From the NCBI GenBank assembly GCA_037974665.1, contig CM075766.1, forward strand, positions 46,241,569 to 46,305,568: DNA of 64,000 nt. Direction: 5' to 3'. The stretch comes from Ehretia macrophylla. Taxonomy: Eukaryota > Streptophyta > Magnoliopsida > Boraginales > Ehretiaceae. Below the pieces are notes generated by a model. The model searched no databases. It was not told the DNA's origin and worked only from the letters and a program-made list of their open reading frames with translations. Positions 36,880-50,362 of this stretch are shown one piece after another (position 1 is the first letter of the stretch; the number at the start of each line of letters is the position of its first letter). Made by a program: the position numbers and the translations under genes.

Positions 36880-38160
36880 GACGTTTTCTCTCCTTTTGGT
36901 TAATCGAAAAATATTTCCTAGCATCTTTTATAATTGTCATGTAAGCAATCACTGCGATTTGGATTGCCTCAATCTATTCATTTCAATGAGATCGCGTATA
37001 TTTGTAAGGTTAAAATGATTAATGATGCGGTTTTTCTGTTGAGTCCAAGATATATCGAATCTGATGTAAACAAATCAGATTGCACCATTTGGTCAAAAAT
37101 TGTCTTAATGATCTTGAATTTTTTTACATAGTTGAAAAACTCAAACATAATTTGCAAAATGTGTGAAATTCTTAAATCTGAACACTCGGTGGATATAACA
37201 CGGTGGATATAACAATGCATACCCCCTATTCTAAATATGACTTAATCAATATGATTATATATAAATGGACGTTGAAAGAAAAGACAGTAGCACAAAAGGA
37301 AAAAGAAAATGAAAAAGTTATAGCTTTAAAGATGGAAGAGGCAGAGTATCATCAAGATGAGAAGATAGCATCGCTTACTTTTTGTGTAAATAAAGAGAAA
37401 GGGACATGCTTATAGAGAAGAGATAGAAAAGAACTTATAATCAGCCCAAGCCAATCACTTTTTAAGTTACGCTTACCTTCTCTTTTTTGCTGGAAAATAC
37501 TATAAACATGACCTTCTTTCAAGGGCCAATAAAGAGAAGGTAAAGTCTAATATTATCTATTAGTACTTATCTCCATATTACTATGCTTAGATGATAGTTC
37601 CCCAACAAGTCAATTTGTACATTTCCTTGATAAGAGTTATAAGATTGATTCTAATGTATCAATGTGCAATTTCCCAAGAGATCAGTTTAATGAGCAGTTT
37701 CCCAGGGGATCAGTTTGCTAATACTAAACAGGACATTAATATCAGACTTTCAAGCATTAAATGGTCATCTTCCAAAATCTCATGTCTTAAGAAAGTAATA
37801 TCGATGAATTTTCAAGGGAAATAGGTAAACCTAAAACTTTCTCTTGCTCCGCCATAACCACAGAATAGAGGGAAGGCCAATGGTGTTTACACTGTTCTTA
37901 CTGAACACTTTTGCTTACTTTGACACGAAAATGTAACAATAAAACAGACTTTCACTAGAATTAGATTTCTGCATATCTGCAACCCAAATAAATAAAATAA
38001 AAACCGACGAGGAAAACCCAAGACGATAAACAAAAACAAATCATTACTCGCTTGAGAATAAAAGGACTAAAATTGTAAGAACATTAGCAACGCGTGATGG
38101 TGGTTCAACTTACAAAATAAATAAATGTGTGTATGTATGTGTATTTCTAACTCTGAAGAA
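36880..38160. other. Spacer between the two duplication copies
   Basis: AT-rich. ORFs at 36934-37131, 36978-37220, 37203-37415 and 37591-37824 are short and without domains. No gene or element boundary recognised. Confidence 0.5.
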
Positions 38161-38171
38161 GCTTATATTCA

Positions 38172-39247
38172 GTCCTATAGGGAGCTCCAAATTCAATACT
38201 AACAAATACAAGAAAAATTGCACCGAGAAAGGAAACTTCTTAGTGCAATTTAGACCAGATTCGATGCAAGAGAGGTAAATTACCAACAAGTATCTGCTTC
38301 ACTACACATTCATGATTTGCAGGCAGGTAATAAAAGTCACTTTTAATAAGAAACTACACACAAAAAGTGCAAGTAAATACAAATCCATGCAACATCAACC
38401 ATCTGCATCTCCAAATTGCAGGCGTGCGCGTTTATACAGAGTTTTTTTTATGAAAATAAAAATAATAATTTTTGAGCAATATGTTATTCAAATGGACACA
38501 TAAAAGGGTCACCAAGAACCAAGCCAAACTTAAAAAAAAAAAAAAAAAAAATACACAATCTTTTAGTAATTCAAGAAAAACATAGCAAAATTGTTAAATA
38601 GAGACATATTAAACTACATTGCATAATTTCCAGATCCCACTTTTGTGTCTCACAATTGTACAACATGCATGCCAAAAAAAATAATTCAAAAAAAAAAGAG
38701 AAAAAATATATTTAATCATAATTATACTTAAAACAATACAGAGCATTATCACACCAGACAAATATATATAAAAATAAATAAATAACTGAAAATGAAATGG
38801 TGGGTCAAGACAAGAACCTGATAAGCTGATCGGCCCTTATCGGTCGAAATTCAACGATGCATCACTTGGTCCCAGATTATTAGAGCTGAAATATATGTAT
38901 TTATATTTATTTATATCAATTATATATACATGTATATGCTTTTTATTTATGTTATGTATAGAGAAAATGACGGTTTCGTTTAGGTGCCGAGAAAGAGTAA
39001 AAAACACACATGAAATAGCCACTGAGCAAATATGAATATGTAAACATAAGGGTGGTGTGTGTGTGTGTGTGTGTAGAGAGAGTAATATAGCGAAAGAGCT
39101 GTGTGTGTATGTGTGTGCGCGTGAGTGAGGGAGAGAAAAAAGAGATTAAAAGCCCTTAAACGGTGGTAATCTCTTATTTCTTTAAGGGTGTGTTTGGCTA
39201 AGCATGTAATTATCTCGAGTTGGTTGAGGATGACACAAGTCACTACT
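38172..39247. repeat. Upstream duplication of the MBR-like gene, distal copy
   Basis: Second copy, about 2.3 kb further upstream. It includes an equivalent GT/GA-rich leader-like tract (39050-39140) and the AAACGGTGGTAATCTC block. It could be an alternative promoter/first exon or a decayed relic. Confidence 0.7.
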
Positions 39248-39249
39248 TT

Positions 39250-41085
39250 ACTAGTGTTTTTAGAATTTTTTCTTTCTTTTTCTTTTGGCTGTGGAAAAAG
39301 TATTTTAATTTGGAAGTAGTGATGAGATATGGATTCTTCCAATCGACTCAATATAAATACGATTGTATATATGTGATCTACTCAATGCAAATGCAATTAT
39401 GTATATGTGAATGATCAAAATGATTATTGTTATGGTTACTCTCATTGCCTGTAAAATAAATCGAATTTGGTTGATACACATTCAGTTATTTTAGACGATC
39501 AAATATTATTTTTTAAAATATTAACTATTGTTTAAATACTTGAACAAGTATGGAAAATTGTTAATGCTATTGAATTTGATAAATCAACAGTAACAACAAT
39601 AATGTCCTCTGATTCTAGCTTACCTAATTGATATGACGGTAAGTAATTGGAAGATAAAATAGAGGGTAATAACACATACAGAAGAATACAAATGCGTATT
39701 GAGCTCATGCGAAGGGTTTGATTAAAAAGATAATTAAAATAAAAAAAAGCTAATACTTCAAGGATGGAGGTTGAAAAGAATCAGGATATGATAAGATAAC
39801 GCGATTTTTTTTTTTTTAGTGTAAATAGAGAAACAAAGAGAAAACTCATAAAGAGAAAGAAGAAGAAGAAGAAAATATAATTTACTGAAATCATTGTATT
39901 TTAACTTATACTTTTTTTTTTGTTAATTGAAAAATATAACAATTGTAACTTTATTTTATTTTCTTCTTTTTCATTAAGAACTAGGATTATGAAGTAAGAA
40001 GGTAGAACATTAATTAGTGCATTACTCCACACTACTTTTGCTAGGTAAACATTTTTTTATTTTTTATTTTTTTTTGGTCAAGTGGTTAGGTGAAGTCAAA
40101 TTGAAGAATTTCATATGCTTTATGGGTGCTTCCCAAACAAGCCCTATGATTTTAGGTGGATTTGTAAGTGGTATAACAAATACGAGCCTAGGGAATAGTG
40201 ATAAAGAGTGATTAAGCAAAAGTAAATAAATGCGTTTGACAAAATGAGAAGGGCCATGAATTCCAACGGTTAGATTTAAATGGTGTTGAAAAAGCAATGC
40301 GCTTGAGGTGATTGGAGCCGTACGTTCCGAATTTAACAACAGTAGATTCTGACTGAAATGAAAACATTGAATGAGTGCAGCGACGTGGTCTTGGTACAAT
40401 GACAGAATCTAATGCGGTATGTCCTGCAGAGACTTTTAGCCAGATACTAACTACTCGCTGTATCTAAGCATCTTGTTTTTGTGTACGTAAAAAAACATTG
40501 ATGATATCAAATATATATATATATATATATATTTTTTCATAAGTAAGAAAGGTTTGGGCCTGGTCCAATATAGTTTGGTCTCAATTTTTGCGATTTATAG
40601 ACAAATATGAAATATATTACCAAAAAGTTGAAGTATTTTTTGGGATGGAATTTTGACATTAATTCTTACACTTATTTCCTAGACTAGCCATAGAAAAAGT
40701 TGGAAAAGTCAGTTTCAAGGAGAAATATTTTGCGTTCATTGTGCTACTGTTATTTTTTCTCGGTCATGAAGTCATTTACATTAATAAGAGAAAATAATTA
40801 CAAAGGAAGAGGTCTAACAACACATACAATAAGGGCCAACCCAAAAATTAAAAAAAAATATATATATTATGAGCAACGGTTCAAATCAAAAACTAACATA
40901 CTAGGCCCAGATAAACTTAGAGCATGTCAAGACTATAACAAAACAGAACCAGAGCAATTAGGACCAAATATAGAAAATTGAAAACCGCTATAGTGATAAC
41001 TAACCCACCTAAGTGGCTCGAGCCCCAAGACCAAAAGTGTAGTCGAATAAAATCGTGTTATCGCATTAATTGTGCAATTATGTCA
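39250..41085. other. Intergenic
   Basis: No gene recognised; ORFs at 40017-40211, 40064-40399 (-) and 40700-40981 overlap low-complexity or AT-rich DNA. An (AT)n microsatellite runs at about 40510-40532. Confidence 0.5.
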
Positions 41086-41095
41086 TTACAAGAAT

Positions 41096-42483
41096 GGGTT
41101 TAAACTATTTTAATCTCTGAGGTTTGTCTTAAAAACCAAATTGGTTCTTGAAGTGTGTAAAAAGCCCAATTCAATCTCTGTCGTTAATTGCATGCCATTA
41201 GAATTAACTATTTAGAGGGTAGTAATGTCATTTTGCATTAAAAAAAAAAAAACTGAAATGATTCACACTTTTACCTTAAAAGTGGGTGGTAACATGATCA
41301 TTCTTTGGTTTTATTTTTTATTTTTTTGGTCCTTATTCCAACACCCACCGCTCCCTTCTTCTTCTCTCTCTCTTGGACATACATACACACACAGACGGAA
41401 AAATGGATATGGATGATCAGACATAAATATATATATATATATTCTTGGCGAGCGTGAGTATCACTTCGCATTTAGATCATTCCGATTGGTTTTTTGGCCT
41501 CCGAAATTGCATAAAAATATATTTTAGACGGACATGAGTGCCTCTTTACATTTAATAGTAGTACTTATGATTATTGATGGGTATAATTATTTTTATTTGT
41601 TTTGCCTCGCAAAATGGAACAATTGTGCATTCTAATGCCTTGATTGTTGTTTAATTGAGCTCCGTAAGTGTGAGAAGTTTTTCCATTTCGAGCATTTTGC
41701 TTTTTTCTGTACTGTGAGAATGACATAGCATTAACCAAATCAAATTATATTTTATTTCGCTAAGTGTGGTCGGCTTGAAATGGCACACAATGAATAGAAA
41801 AAAATTAAAAAAAATAAGTGCTTTACTCGTTTATCTCTTTGTTTGTCTGAGTATGTATATTTCTTTATCAAAATAAAGATGGACAGTTATTGGCTCATGT
41901 CTAGAGGTGCACACACACATATATATATAATTTATATGTAGATTGTGGTGTAAATGTCAGTTGGATCTGCTATTGAAAAAGTTAAACAGAAGTGTTTATT
42001 TTAAAATAAATGTGAATAGTTTTCTTTCCTGCAAATTTTGTGTTTTAGATGGAAAAGTTGTGTATGAAAGTTTATTTAATAATTTCCACAGAGATGAAAT
42101 GCACTGAAAATTACTACGTTGTTATTGCGTCTATGGGATTGGTTTTTTTTTTTTTTTTTGGTTGGCCATGCTTGGCAGGTGAAATAGCTGTCTGTGTGTG
42201 TATGTCGAAGAGAAAGAGAGAAGAAGAAGGGGGTGGTGGGTGTTGGAATAAGGAACAAAAAAAAAAAAAACAAAGAATGATCAAGTTACCATCCACTTTT
42301 CCAATAAAAGTGTGAATCATTTCAGCTTTTTTCTTTTTAAATGCAAAATGATATTACTACCCTCTAAAAAGTTAATTCTAATAGCATGCAATTAACGACA
42401 GGGATTGAATTGAACTTTTTGCACACCTCAAGAACCAATTTGGTCTTTAAGACAAACCTCAAAGACTAAAATGATTTTAACCC
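41096..42483. mobile_element. Mutator-like (MULE) non-autonomous element with long TIRs
   Basis: Inverted repeats of roughly 300 bp (41096-41400 against 42180-42483) begin GGGTTTAAAC and, on the opposite end, GGGTTAAAATC. A perfect 10-bp target duplication TTACAAGAAT lies at 41086-41095 and 42484-42493. Long TIRs with 9-11 bp duplications are the mark of Mutator-like elements. The 780-bp interior has no transposase and no recognised captured gene; near 41732-41785 it resembles the tail of an RTE LINE (minus strand). 1388 bp in all. Confidence 0.85.
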
Positions 42484-42493
42484 TTACAAGAAT

Positions 42494-43686
42494 TGTATTG
42501 GATATTTATGAAGTGAAGTCGAAAATTATCACGTGTGTTTTTTCGATTTCTTTTTATTTTCTTCAATGAAATAATTGTTTATCTAACCATCTATATTTAG
42601 TGCAAGAGAATAAACAATTTAAGTGTACAAATACATATAATTTATAATGATCCAGTATATAGTAAATGACATTATGATTGTTGAACCCTAGTCTTGACCA
42701 CTAATGAAATCATGATAATAATTTTTTCTGTTTTGGATCTACGTGAAATCACGATAATAATTTTTTCCATTTTGGATCTACATTTTCTCATTCTTATTGT
42801 AGCGCCCTGATTATGCTTTTTTAGTTTTAAATATAATAGTTATCCAAATAATGATTGATTTTCCGCTAGGTTTCATTTGGACAAATTTAAGTAGTAGTCC
42901 TAATGTTTACTCATTTTCTTGACTTAGTCAATAATGGTACGAAAGTTACACAATTACTCCAAAATATTATAAAAAAAACAGCCCAACTAGTCTTTACTGA
43001 TAAATCAACATTAAAGTTTTAACGGTTTGAAGGGTAAAATGATACTTTCTTCATTTATTTTTTATTTTTTGCTCCCTCAATCCACCACCTACAAACTCAT
43101 ACCCAAACCCCCAATCCCCATCCCTCAACCCCCACCCCACCCCACCCCCCCCCCCCCCATACCTTTACCCTTCTCACTTTCACCAGGCCGGTCATCCCCT
43201 ACACCATTTGAACCTATATCCCATGGGTGAATTGTATGTGTATGGTGTACTATTATGTGGTGGAAGTGGTGTGTGGATTGTGTGGTATGAGTGGTGATGG
43301 TGGTGTGTATGAATAGATATGAAAGAAAGGAAATATGAATGAGAAGTAACAACTAAAAAGAAAAATTTTAATATCTAAGAGTAAATAAGTCATTTTACAA
43401 ATTAGAAAGGCATACTTGGAATTTCATGGAAGTTAAGGATATAGTCGTCATTTCACATAAATAATAATATTTTGTATTCATTTTTAACACCTCATTTAAC
43501 TAAAAGAACATTTATGCTACTTATTACAAATATTGGGGACCAATTGTCCCCTTTTTATGACATTGAACGCTAAATCAAAAATCGAGCCAACATTAAAAAT
43601 TAGCAGTGAAGTATGCCCTTTTTATTTCTCCGTACAATATAATGCACTCATTTATTTTTCACTCACCATTATTGTTAATATTTTTT
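42494..43686. other. Intergenic
   Basis: No gene recognised. A C-rich tract at 43110-43160 and TG-rich DNA at 43220-43320 produce spurious ORFs (43027-43230 +, 43125-43352 -). Confidence 0.55.
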
Positions 43687-44085
43687 GGGTAAATTATGCA
43701 TATAGTCCCTACTGTTTATACACTTTTTAAAGTTGGTCCTTAATGTTTTTAAAAAATCATATTAGTTCCTAATATTTATAAAAGTAATTCAAAATAGTAT
43801 TTATTATTTAAAATTAGCCAATTTAGTACCTTTTATTTTTCATAAATTATAAATTAGTCCCTAAATAGAGTCACATGTAATGGACTAAATTGATTTTTTT
43901 TAAAAAATAGCAGAGACTAAATTAATTTTTTTTAAAAATAATAAAAATCAAATTGGCTAGTATTGAAAAATAGAGATAATTTTAAATCATTTTTATAAAT
44001 ATTGAGGATTATTATAAATTTTTTAAAATATTAGAGATAATATTAAAAAAATATATTAATAATAGGGAGAATGTGAAATTTACCC
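43687..44085. mobile_element. Fold-back miniature element
   Basis: 399 bp whose two halves are inverted copies: it starts GGGTAAATTATGCATATAGTCCC and its right end complements to GGGTAAATTTCACATTCTCCC. Internal blocks repeat a TTAGTCC/TATTTATAAA theme. A target duplication is not clear. It ends 168 bp before the ATG of the HARBI1-like gene, so it may contribute to that promoter. It shares motifs with the element at 52142-52625. Confidence 0.65.
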
Positions 44086-44118
44086 TTCCTTTTTCTACAA
44101 TATAAAAAAATTTATAGT

Positions 44119-44124
44119 CACGTG
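44119..44124 (+). promoter_or_regulatory. G-box upstream of the HARBI1-like gene
   Basis: CACGTG lies 129 bp before the ATG, with a TATAAAA at 44101-44107 just upstream of it. G-boxes bind bZIP and bHLH factors in plants. This is a motif match only. Confidence 0.4.
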
Positions 44125-44252
44125 TCCTTATAGAAACTTCGTTACGTCTCGACCATTTAGATTCAAGGATTCTACTTTTTTCAGACAATCTCTGACAGGC
44201 TCAAATCTTGGTTGCCCAGAAATCTAAGGTCCATTTCCCGACAAAAACAAAA

Positions 44253-45599
44253 ATGCAGCGAAGCATGAGAGATAAATTCGATTCTCGCGGCTTGGCTGCT
44301 TTACTTTCCTCTCTAATTTCTCAACTTATCCTTTTGCTTACTCTCCTTTTCCCTTCCACCACCACCACCAACACCACCAATTCCTCCGCTTTCCCTTCAA
44401 TTCCTTTCCCTCTTCTTCACCATCTCCTTTACGCTTCAGAAATCGCTTCCACCATCTCTCTCCTTTCGTTTTCCAGAAAACGGAAGCGGACCCACTTCCA
44501 AGACCGCGATGCCCCGGTCGCTGACGATGACGACGAGTCCGGACTCGTTCAACTCGGCCGAGTTGACTCAGTCATCCCCCGAAGCCTCGACTCGTTTAAG
44601 AGTTTCTTTAAGATGAATTCTTCGACCTTTGAATGGCTCTGCGGCCTTCTTGAACCGCTACTGGAGTGCCGTGACCCCGTTGACTCGCCACTGAACCTCC
44701 CTGCAGAGTCACGACTTGGTATTGGCCTTTTCCGACTCGCCACCGGCGCCGATCACGGGGAAATCTCCCGCCGCTTCCGGGTATCAGAGCCTGTAGAAAA
44801 ATTCTGCGTCAAGCAATTATGCCGCGTTCTCTGCACAAATTACCGGTTCTGGGTCGGTTTTCCTAGTCAAAACGAGTTGGACTCGGTGTCGACTCAGTTC
44901 GAAACCCTCACGGGGCTGCCTAATTGTTGCGGCATTATACATTGCATTAGATTCAGGGTCAAAAGAAATAACGGGTCTGATCCAATTTCAGAAAATAGGC
45001 CTCAAGAAGAGAGCATAGCAGCTCAATTAGTAGTTGACTCATCATCAAGAATTCTAAGTATTGCAGCTGGTTTTCGCGGCGATAAGGATGATATAAAGGT
45101 CCTAAAAGGATCAACTTTGTATAAAGACATTGAAAAAGGCGTGTTATTGAATTCGCGTCGGATATATATCAATGATGTAGCTATACCTCAGTATTTAGTA
45201 GGGGATGGAGGCTATCCTTTATTCTCTTGGTTAATGGTTCCATTTGATGATTCAATGGCAGGATCGTGTGAGGAACATTTCAATAATGCATATTCAGTTA
45301 TGCGTCTCAGGATGCGGAGAACAATCGCGAGTTTGAGAAATTGGGAAATTTTGAGTCGGCCGATTGAGGCAGAGTTTAAGGCTGCAGTGGCATATATTGG
45401 TGCTTGTTCAATTCTTCATAATATGTTGCTTATGAGGGAGGATTATTCGGCTTTTCGTCACGAGTTGGATGACTCTACATTGTATGATCAGAGATTTCAG
45501 TACTACAGAGACAATGCTAATGAGGAGGCTGTTGCTGTTGAGAACAAGGCTTCAGAGATAAGAAATGCATTAGCCACAAAAGCAAAGACGTCTCTTTAA
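44253..45599 (+). CDS. Domesticated PIF/Harbinger transposase, HARBI1/ALP1-like
   Basis: Intronless, 448 aa from ATG 44253; the frame opens earlier only at a non-ATG codon, and ATG 44265 is a possible later start. The N-terminus has a hydrophobic stretch (about residues 15-35), a Thr/Ser-rich linker and a KRKR basic cluster near 75. The DDE-4 domain covers about residues 150-395. The first catalytic Asp (IDCTH-type motif) is replaced by His (GIIHCIRF, H230). The second is kept (GDGGYPL, D318). The third acidic residue, expected in the motif after HFNNAYSVMR, aligns with Arg (about R355). No TIRs or target duplications surround it. Arabidopsis ALP1 and relatives are similar exapted transposases, ALP1 acting with Polycomb PRC2; I cannot say whether this gene shares that role. 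Confidence 0.85.
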   Translation: MQRSMRDKFDSRGLAALLSSLISQLILLLTLLFPSTTTTNTTNSSAFPSIPFPLLHHLLYASEIASTISLLSFSRKRKRTHFQDRDAPVADDDDESGLVQLGRVDSVIPRSLDSFKSFFKMNSSTFEWLCGLLEPLLECRDPVDSPLNLPAESRLGIGLFRLATGADHGEISRRFRVSEPVEKFCVKQLCRVLCTNYRFWVGFPSQNELDSVSTQFETLTGLPNCCGIIHCIRFRVKRNNGSDPISENRPQEESIAAQLVVDSSSRILSIAAGFRGDKDDIKVLKGSTLYKDIEKGVLLNSRRIYINDVAIPQYLVGDGGYPLFSWLMVPFDDSMAGSCEEHFNNAYSVMRLRMRRTIASLRNWEILSRPIEAEFKAAVAYIGACSILHNMLLMREDYSAFRHELDDSTLYDQRFQYYRDNANEEAVAVENKASEIRNALATKAKTSL

Positions 45600-48100
45600 T
45601 TTGATCATCACAAGGATCAAGGTTAACTGCAGCAGGAGTGAAAGTTGTTCTTGAAGAAAGAAATTAAGGAAAATGGTGAAAACTCAGCTACAGAAATTGT
45701 TGTAGAAGCCTGGAGGACCTAAGCATTGCTTTTATGCAGTAAGAAAATTTTGACTAACCTACAAATTTTATTCTTTGATTGTTCCTGGAAATGTTATCCT
45801 AAAATGTCTCTATACTTTTCACTGTCCACTTTAGAGTTTTAGCACTTTTCAACTGTCACTGAAGGCTGTATGAGGTTTTCGGTCCAAACTATAGAAGAAA
45901 CAAGCACTTCCACGACTCCATTGTACGTAAGGTGAAATACTCTTGTCAGCCTCAGTTAGCTAATCTTAACATTGTCGAAGCCATTACATTGTCATTCTAG
46001 GCTCATACCTTCTGCAGACATTAAGATCCCGCTAAGACACATACCTATTGGCTTAATGGGAAATTTCAAATAACTTCATATTTTGCTTGCTAGTTTCTGC
46101 AAGATTCATTTGTCTTAGCAGCAAATACAATGCATTTGATGTAGATCATTGAGAGAAATACAAGGAAATCCTCTGGCTTGGCGAATGAAAATGAATATGT
46201 ATTATCACAAATATAAAGAATAATTATGGTACAATGTATCCTAGTGATGTCTTTAAGCACCTGCATTACCATAGACTCACTTCTTTGATGAAGATCAACG
46301 AAGGATTAGTCTGGTATGGCATTGTGTGTATCCATTGTCTTTCTCTAAAGAGAAAAACAAGGGTGATGAGGTGATCTCAGGTTTAACATAATGTTAACTT
46401 ATGTGTACTATGAAGGCAAATTGAGATGCAAAGCGCTTCTTCACGTTATAGGTCATAATTCCAACTTCTTTCATCCTGCGTCTTCTTCAAAACAGATCTT
46501 TCATTTTGTCTGATGCTTTTCGCTGACAAATTTCTGCACTTATAATAGACTCAACATAGAATCACACTTAAAGCAAAGATTGATATATTACTCTCAGAGA
46601 AAGCTAGAATTTGAATATGGAATTCAGGAGTTCTGCTGTAACCAAAGGGAAGCCTTGAATTTTGTCTTGTTGACGTCTACCTCTCCTTTTCTGTTAGACG
46701 AGAATAGCAACTGAAGAAGGCGTAACAAGAATGAAGAACAGGAAAAAGGTAAGGTATATGTAAATTAATAATCTTGTTTTGGTAGATTCTCTTCTTTTGG
46801 GTGTGAATTGTGTGTAATGGAGTAAAAAACTGCGAGACATTAGTTCCATTATCAGCTTCAAAGTTTAAATCATCGACACATTTGCTTGAGTTTTAGTGAT
46901 TGAGATTGACAGATGCTAGTAGAGCTCCAGGAATGTAAAGCATAAAGACCGAGAGCTTGTAAGCTTGAGAGAGCATGGTAGAATGATTTGAACATGTCCA
47001 TTAAAACTTGGAACATATTCTGACAGGCATTTCTACGATGCGCAGGCATTGTTTTCGGATGAAGAGGACAATCCTCTTGCCTCGGAGATGACTCCACCCT
47101 TCCTCCAATGTTGCCTGTACAGTGAATTCAAGAGTTGTAAGCTCTGATTATGTGAAAGACATGATACTATTTTTCTCTGATATTTTTCAAGTAGTTAGGA
47201 AGATGCTTATTTTACTAGTTGAAGTTGGCTATATAAAGTGACGTTAGATTCATATAATCGACCCATCTAGTGGGATGAAGTTTAATTTGGTTCCGGTTGA
47301 TCTTCAAGTAGTTAGGATGAGCCTTCTTAAAGTTTTGCAGCTTGGCTTATAAGTTACTATAGTTAAATCTTGAATGTAGTCCCTCGGCTTCTTTCTCAGC
47401 TAGGTCTAAGTTATTTATTTGTATATTTATTTTTTAGGAAATAATCATTATTTTATTTTAGGAAAAAAAAGAAACAATGCAGATTCACACAAATATGGAG
47501 CATGACATGTTTTCTAGTTCATAGTAATCCCTAAGACAATCACACCACTTATTTGTTTTTATTTTTATTTTTTTGGTTCAAGGTAAATGAAATTCATTAA
47601 CATTATAAACAGTTTCAGAAAAAAAAAAAAAAAAAAAACATCATTACACACTAGGGGTTGGAAATCAGCAAGGAGCAGCTCTTTAGTAGGAGCAGTAATG
47701 TTAGACCCAATAATAGGCGAGCTAGATTTTTAGTAAGTTTACATTTTAGCAACCCAATTTCAAACTTTATTTGCAGTATTCCTATTGCATTGAAATCAAA
47801 TACAAGAAACGTTAATAATCAACTTTACATTTTTTGCCATAGGCTTGATCTTTTAGTTAAAAGAGCCTTAGAAAGAGATTGTTTTGGGTATCGTTTAAAT
47901 CATTTTCAACTATGATGTTGTTAGAACTTAAAAGCTCAAAAACTTAATCAAAGTAGTTAACGAGCCCCTAACAAACCCCTATCGACATTCAGCTATCTTT
48001 AGTTGTAATAATCACTGATTGCAAAAAGTTTGGCAAAGGGTCTTCGACTCAAAGAAAAGCTCGAGTACCATTGAAGCAAACTATGCTAATAAATAAATCA
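45600..48100. other. Intergenic, including the 3' UTR of the HARBI1-like gene
   Basis: No gene supported. ORFs at 46870-47097 (-) and 47658-47915 (+) show no known domain. 47251-47293 (CCCATCTAGTGGGATGAAG) matches the conserved 3' end of RTE LINEs and is a short relic. A poly-A stretch lies near 47619-47639. Confidence 0.5.
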
Positions 48101-48121
48101 TTTGGGAAGACTGTTTTGGTC

Positions 48122-48190
48122 ACCAACCCTAGAGAAGGTTGAATTGTTGATCCAAATGGACCAAATCCATTTTACCAACATTCACCAACC
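48122..48190 (+). promoter_or_regulatory. Two AC elements upstream of CCoAOMT
   Basis: ACCAACC occurs at 48122-48128 and 48184-48190, 503 and 441 bp before the ATG. AC elements bind the MYB factors that switch on lignin genes. The match is exact but short, and the distance is larger than usual. Confidence 0.4.
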
Positions 48191-48624
48191 CCTAACCTTG
48201 TTGGCTAGTGGTAGTAATGTATTCCTTTTCAAACACTTCATTGACACGTGTGAGTAAAGATCATATCATAATATTAAAATGTTATGAACGATATTTTATA
48301 ATTATAAATTATCTATACTATTTTATTATAATTATATTAATAATTCATTATCGAATCTTATTTATAACATCATATCGGTATCAACAAATTTATTCACAAC
48401 ATTTATATACAGGCACATTTAGGTGTAGATTTTGTCAGAATGACATCATCGAAGAGTGATCCACAAGAGCCCATCCAACTACTTTCGATCGGGCCCACAA
48501 GTGGGGATCCATCAGACACGGTTTGAACCGGAAATGTACCTCTTCATATTCTGGCCTCTCCAGTGTTCAGGATCACAACTAACCAAAAATCACAATTCCA
48601 GAAACTTAAGAAGAGAATACAATA

Positions 48625-50201
<1,577 letters not shown>

Positions 50202-50362
50202 TCCCATCAACATAAACATTGGCTGGGAATATACAGCTTTTTCATTTCGATTGTATTTTTATGACTTTGTTTTATTTTCTATGCATTATGTATTTTGGCC
50301 TGATTAAATAAGATATTGTGAATGTTCTGCCTTCCATATTTTTCTCAATCGATTAAGATAAA

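Noticed and set aside
46870-47097. 75-aa minus-strand ORF near the HARBI1-like gene
   Set aside because: A possible acceptor precedes it, but no domain, no companion exons and no recognisable similarity were found.
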